Source: DATBGO01 sp963840095
Lineage (GTDB): Bacteria; Actinomycetota; Actinomycetes; Streptosporangiales; Streptosporangiaceae
NCBI GenBank assembly: GCA_963840095.1
Contig: CAWIXN010000006.1
Coordinates: 62,001 to 126,000, forward strand
Length of the DNA: 64,000 nucleotides
Direction: 5' to 3'
Of this stretch, positions 62,309 through 64,000 are shown piece after piece. The notes beneath the pieces are model-generated. The model made no database searches. It saw only the letters and a program-made list of their open reading frames with translations, and was not told the origin of the DNA. The position numbers were made by a program, and so were the translations under genes. The stretch's first letter is position 1. The number at the start of each line of letters is the position of its first letter.

Positions 62309-62314
62309 TAGAGT
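62309..62314 (+). promoter_or_regulatory. Candidate -10 hexamer for the racemase gene
   Basis: TAGAGT followed by 7 nt and the ATG at 62322. The hexamer starts just 6 bp after the upstream gene's stop, so the racemase could have its own leaderless promoter. Confidence 0.4.
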
Positions 62315-62321
62315 TAGCCCC

Positions 62322-63152
62322 ATGCGGATCGCGCTGATCAACTCCGGGCTCGGGCTGCTGGCAGCGGCAGCGGAGCTGCACCGCCTGCGTCCGGACGCCG
62401 ACCTGGTGCTTAGCATGGACCCGGACGGCATGCCGTGGGGGCCGCGGACGCCCGACGACATCGCGGCGCGGTCACTGGCCTGCGCGCGGGCAGCGGCGGC
62501 CTACCGGCCCGATGTGCTGCTCTTCGCGTGCAACACAGCCTCCGTGCACGCGCTCGGCGCGCTGCGCGCGGAGTTCGAGCCCGCCATCCCGGTCGTCGGG
62601 ACCGTCCCGGCCATCAAGCCAGCGGCGGCCTGCAGCGACGCAGTGGCGATCTGGGCGACGGCGGCCACCACGGGGAGCGCCTACCAGCGCCAGCTGATCG
62701 CCGACTTCGCGGCGTCAGCACGGGTGACCGAGGTCGGGTGCCCCGGCCTGGCGGACGCCATCGACGCGGGTAACACCGACGCGACCCAGGCCGCCGTCAC
62801 CGCAGCCGCCGCCCGGACGCCAGCCGATTGCGGCGCTGTCGTGCTCGGATGCACCGAGTACGAGCTAGCCGCTGACCTGATCGGCGCCGCGCTGCCCAGC
62901 GCTTCCCTGTTCGGCTCGGCTGCCGCCGTGGCAGCCCAGGCGTTGCGCCGGGCAGGCCAGGCCGAGCAGGAGCCTGGCGCGGTCCAGGGTGCCCCGCCCG
63001 GGCCAGCCGGGCCCGGGATGCTCCGGGTGCTACTGAGCGGCAGACCCGCTGCCCTGCCGCCCGCGGCGCTCCGCTATCCGGCCGGCCGTCTTCTCGCCGG
63101 TCTGGCCCAAGCCGGGCCAGCTGCCCGGCGGGCCGTCTCCTCGCAGGTCTAA
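62322..63152 (+). CDS. Aspartate/glutamate racemase-family protein
   Basis: A 276-aa member of the Asp/Glu racemase superfamily. The two catalytic cysteines are visible: Cys70 in FACNTAS and Cys177 in GCTEYEL, with IPVVGTVPAIKPA between. It resembles glutamate racemase (MurI, cell-wall D-glutamate) in these motifs but is more divergent elsewhere, and actinobacterial murI usually has other neighbours, so the substrate is open. The C-terminal 50 residues are Ala/Gly/Pro-rich and run into a 47-bp tandem array that contains the stop codon. Confidence 0.82.
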   Translation: MRIALINSGLGLLAAAAELHRLRPDADLVLSMDPDGMPWGPRTPDDIAARSLACARAAAAYRPDVLLFACNTASVHALGALRAEFEPAIPVVGTVPAIKPAAACSDAVAIWATAATTGSAYQRQLIADFAASARVTEVGCPGLADAIDAGNTDATQAAVTAAAARTPADCGAVVLGCTEYELAADLIGAALPSASLFGSAAAVAAQALRRAGQAEQEPGAVQGAPPGPAGPGMLRVLLSGRPAALPPAALRYPAGRLLAGLAQAGPAARRAVSSQV

Positions 63153-63265
63153 TCCAAGCCGAGCCAGCTGCCCCGCGGGCCGTCTCCTCGCAGGTCTAGC
63201 CGCGCCAGGCCAGCTGCCCGGCAGGCCGCCTCCTGGGCGGTCTGGCGCGGGGCGGGCTGCCCGCC
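63084..63265. repeat. 47-bp tandem array, 3.5 copies, spanning the racemase stop
   Basis: Units begin at 63084, 63131, 63178 and 63224 with GGCCGTC or GGCCGCC and contain CAGCTGCCC. In unit 1 the segment after GGTCT reads TGGCCC, in unit 2 TAATCC; the change creates the TAA (63150-63152) of the racemase. The array therefore sets the C-terminal end of that protein. Confidence 0.85.
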
Positions 63266-63316
63266 CCGCCAGCCGCCGACCAGCGGCGAGATCCCGGCAC
63301 TCCGTCAGGCTGGTCC

Positions 63317-64000
63317 CTAAAGCGGCGTTTCCTGGCTCTCGTAGCTCGCTTCGACCTCCTCCGGGGTCATCGGCAGCCGCGCCGCGGCCGGCGGCAGCCC
63401 GGATTCGACCGCCTCGGCAACCAGCAGCGCCATGGAATACCCAGGATCCGCGGCCAGGGCCCGCTCGATGGCGATGTTGGCGAGTGCGCCATCGCCTGAC
63501 TGCCAGGCGGTAAAGGCCAGCAGCGACGCAGCCGCAGGAACATACGGCGGGCAGGCCCGGCGCACCACATCAGTCCAGAGGCGCAGGTGAGCGCCCCGGT
63601 GCTCCGGGTCCATCCGGGCCCACGCGTCGTCGCGCACCCGCAGGTCGGCGAGGACGACGGTGAGCCACGCCATCGCATCGTCCTCCGTGATCTGGCCGCC
63701 GTTCCGGTAGCTGGCAATAGCGCCGCGAACCGCGTCCCGGCCAGCCTCGATGAACGGCCGCGTGGTCACCGCCCTCAACCGTTCCGCTCGCTGCAGCGCG
63801 CGCTCGGTCGCCTGGCTCATGGACTCTGCGGCCGGCCCGGAGACGGGCGCGAGCGACCGGGACAGGGCGGCGCGGTCGGGGTAGGCGGGGATGCCTGCCG
63901 TCGTGAGCGCGGCGGCGGCCGGATGCGCGATCGCGTCGAAGGGCACCCCCTCGGCGGGGCAGCATTGCGGGTTGTCGCAGAAATATGACCAGTAGCGGCC
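63317..64000 (-). CDS. DUF4192 domain protein, truncated by the window edge
   Basis: The frame is open to base 64000 and begins outside the window; the visible part is 227 codons. The start of the visible sequence, GRYWSYFCDNPQCCPAEGVPFDA, is the characteristic DUF4192 core, followed by a helical C-terminal half (ALSRSLAPVSG, RAERLRAVTTRPFIEAGRDAV, SLLAFTAWQSGDGALANIAIERALAADPGY). DUF4192 is a common actinobacterial protein of unknown function; the C-terminal half looks like a TPR-type pair. The ATG or GTG within the window (63946 GTG) should not be used as the start. Confidence 0.88.
   Translation of the reverse strand, partial: GRYWSYFCDNPQCCPAEGVPFDAIAHPAAAALTTAGIPAYPDRAALSRSLAPVSGPAAESMSQATERALQRAERLRAVTTRPFIEAGRDAVRGAIASYRNGGQITEDDAMAWLTVVLADLRVRDDAWARMDPEHRGAHLRLWTDVVRRACPPYVPAAASLLAFTAWQSGDGALANIAIERALAADPGYSMALLVAEAVESGLPPAAARLPMTPEEVEASYESQETPL

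Overview
The window is about 70% G+C and reads as a chromosome segment of a high-GC actinomycete (Actinomycetota). Evidence: GTG starts are common; infB has a very long Gly/Ala/Pro/Arg-rich N-terminus; a mycothiol-type DsbA-fold protein (Rv2466c family), DUF4439 ferritin-like proteins and a DUF4081 GNAT are present; and a tmsA/tmsB pair for 10-methyl fatty acids is present. The gene content fits Streptosporangiales-like soil actinomycetes (inference, not proven). No phage, IS element, CRISPR array, rRNA or tRNA gene was recognised.

Layout. 1-20500 is mixed metabolism and envelope functions: a truncated arginase-family gene, aldehyde dehydrogenase, a collagen-like membrane protein, an Rv2466c-like protein, aminopeptidase N, 4-alpha-glucanotransferase, a secreted penicillin-acylase-family hydrolase, a lipoprotein, a two-component system divergent from a two-gene ABC exporter, an amidase, a NERD-domain protein and MenA. 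20500-26600 holds an SPFH/NfeD pair, an acyl-CoA ligase, a PLP-dependent dehydratase, DUF2277 and YccF.

26783-44007 is the conserved actinobacterial translation/RNA block on the minus strand: rimP-nusA-ylxR-infB-DUF503-rbfA-nrnA-truB-ribF, then rpsO-pnp-M16 protease-dapB. It is interrupted at 32291-33908 by a membrane glycosyltransferase gene on the plus strand that needs two frameshifts to be read through. 44187-45208 carries two ferritin-like genes. 45219-50000 carries an XRE regulator with a small divergent partner, a HelD-type RNA polymerase-recycling ATPase and an unknown protein. In relatives that I know (Mycobacterium, Streptomyces) proS lies at this position; it is not here. 50515-56585 is dxr-rseP-ispG-alpha/beta hydrolase-GNAT, closed by a good intrinsic terminator. 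56792-64000 holds class II DAHP synthase, a small hypothetical, tmsB/tmsA, an FMN-binding split-barrel protein, an Asp/Glu racemase and a truncated DUF4192 gene.

Two window-wide patterns stand out. First, there are many short tandem arrays. Inside genes the period is a multiple of three (15, 18, 21 bp) and the array falls in linkers, N-termini or stalks. Between genes the period is not (7, 8, 16, 17, 47 bp), and three of those arrays overlap gene ends and contain their stop codons. Second, several genes without a convincing Shine-Dalgarno have a TANNNT hexamer ending 6-8 nt before the start codon, as expected for leaderless transcripts. No defence island or clearly new multi-gene system is visible; the best candidates for something undescribed are the XRE/104-aa divergent pair with its operator-like palindrome and the repeat-expansion pattern.
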